This document shows positions 5,310 to 5,676 of a DNA stretch of 5,676 nucleotides, one piece after another. Position numbers and translations under genes: made by a program. Below the pieces are notes generated by a model. It searched no databases, was not told where the DNA came from, and saw nothing but the letters and a program-made list of their open reading frames with translations. Origin of the DNA: Peribacter sp964404805 (lineage in GTDB: Bacteria > Patescibacteriota > Gracilibacteria > Peribacterales > Peribacteraceae); NCBI GenBank assembly GCA_964404805.1, contig CAYOLJ010000078.1:1-5676 (forward strand). The letters are read 5' to 3'. The number at the start of each line of letters is the position of its first letter. Position 1 is the stretch's first letter.

Positions 5310-5337
5310 TGCATACTGCATACTGCATACTGCTTAC
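5310..5337 (+). repeat. TGCATAC heptamer tandem repeat (4 copies) abutting the FemX start codon
   Basis: TGCATAC is repeated exactly at 5310-5316, 5317-5323 and 5324-5330, with a fourth copy differing by one base (TGCTTAC, 5331-5337). One base (G5338) separates the array from the ATG at 5339. The unit length is the same as that of the CCCTACG array at 1722-1749, but the sequence is unrelated. Confidence 0.9.
5326..5331 (+). promoter_or_regulatory. Candidate -10 (CATACT) formed by the heptamer array, leaderless geometry
   Basis: The junctions of the TGCATAC array create CATACT, the same hexamer proposed as the -10 of the hydrolase gene. The last full one, 5326-5331, is 7 nt from the ATG at 5339, matching the spacing at the minus-strand gene. 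A weak -35 (TTCAAC, 5303-5308) lies 17 nt upstream. Earlier copies at 5312 and 5319 would give starts 7 and 14 nt further upstream. Confidence 0.35.
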
Positions 5338-5338
5338 G

Positions 5339-5676
5339 ATGAACGTTCAAGAAGCACAGAACCCCCAAGAATGGGATGCCTTCATTGGTCAGCAACAATT
5401 CCGCCCCTTTCTGCAGAGCTGGACCATGGGCGAGGTCTATCGCGATACGGGACAGGAGCCCATTCGATTGGAGGTACGCGATGAGACAGGAATTGCTGGA
5501 ATCTGTCAGGCAATTGTAGTGAATGCAAGGCGAGGGAGACACCTCTCTATTCCGTATGGCCCCATCGTAGGAAACAACTCCTCTCTCGAAACACTCATCG
5601 AAGAGTTGAAGAAGGTCGCTCGCGCACATCGTTGCGCTTTCATTCGCATGAGCCCCTTCTGGACCGTAGATACGCC
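5339..5676 (+). CDS. FemAB/FemX-type peptidoglycan bridge-forming aminoacyltransferase, 3' truncated
   Basis: The frame opens at the ATG at 5339 and runs without a stop off the end of the window, giving 112 complete codons. FemAB proteins transfer amino acids from aminoacyl-tRNA to the stem peptide of lipid-linked peptidoglycan precursors at the cytoplasmic face of the membrane. The N-terminal third of such a protein is seen: FLQSWTMGEVYRDTG (residues 24-38, the typical Q-S/T-x-x-W/M-G-E opening), a strand pair carrying GIAGICQAIVV (51-61), SIPYGPIV (70-77, the family's P-Y-G-P turn), the helix LETLIEELKKVARAHRC (83-99), and FIRMSPFW (101-108). These are GNAT-like subdomain features. Start choice: the ATG directly follows the heptamer array, with no Shine-Dalgarno motif. 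The Mur ligase further upstream is in the same pathway. The amino acid transferred cannot be told from this part, and related FemAB-like proteins in other envelope pathways are possible. Confidence 0.85.
   Translation, partial: MNVQEAQNPQEWDAFIGQQQFRPFLQSWTMGEVYRDTGQEPIRLEVRDETGIAGICQAIVVNARRGRHLSIPYGPIVGNNSSLETLIEELKKVARAHRCAFIRMSPFWTVDT

Noticed and set aside
5261..5629. 122-residue open frame on the minus strand at the right end
   Set aside because: It runs antisense through the FemX-like coding sequence and through the promoter and repeat region. The plus strand has clear FemAB motifs.

Overview
The window reads as a stretch of a bacterial chromosome, probably from a Candidate Phyla Radiation lineage of the Peribacteria/Peregrinibacteria type. 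That placement is an inference. It rests on the tight packing, the absence of Shine-Dalgarno motifs, the short palindromic and 7-nt repeats, and a membrane-fused Mur ligase. The standard bacterial code explains every gene; stops used are TAA and TAG, with no sign of UGA recoding.

Layout. Positions 2-607 (+) hold the C-terminal part of a calcium/sodium antiporter whose start lies outside the window. Positions 608-959 hold no protein gene. They carry a decayed copy of a tRNA 5' end (682-700), a GC-rich hairpin (707-722), a complete tRNA with anticodon CAU (780-856), and a candidate leaderless promoter (946-951). A plus-strand block follows: an alpha/beta hydrolase (960-1712), a membrane-anchored MurF-like ligase (1753-3285, GTG start) and a DegT/DnrJ/EryC1/StrS-type PLP aminotransferase (3292-4539). 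Gaps in this block are 40 and 6 nt. A lower-GC minus-strand gene (5228 to 4536), probably a degenerate phosphoribosyltransferase fold, converges on the aminotransferase gene, and the two overlap by 4 bp at their stops. From a 110-bp divergent region a FemAB/FemX-type peptidoglycan branch-forming transferase (5339 to beyond 5676) is read on the plus strand.

How the genes may work together. A Mur ligase and a FemAB-type transferase are both cell-wall precursor enzymes, and DegT-type aminotransferases commonly make amino sugars for envelope glycans. The block from 1753 to the end therefore looks like an envelope-assembly neighbourhood, interrupted by the minus-strand gene. The roles of the hydrolase and the phosphoribosyltransferase-like protein in it are unknown.

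The most unusual signals are non-coding. Two different heptanucleotide tandem repeats sit immediately upstream of the Mur ligase and FemX start codons. One of them also occurs inside the hydrolase gene, next to a palindrome, as an in-frame insertion. At three genes a -10-like hexamer lies only 7-8 nt before the start codon, which points to leaderless transcripts.
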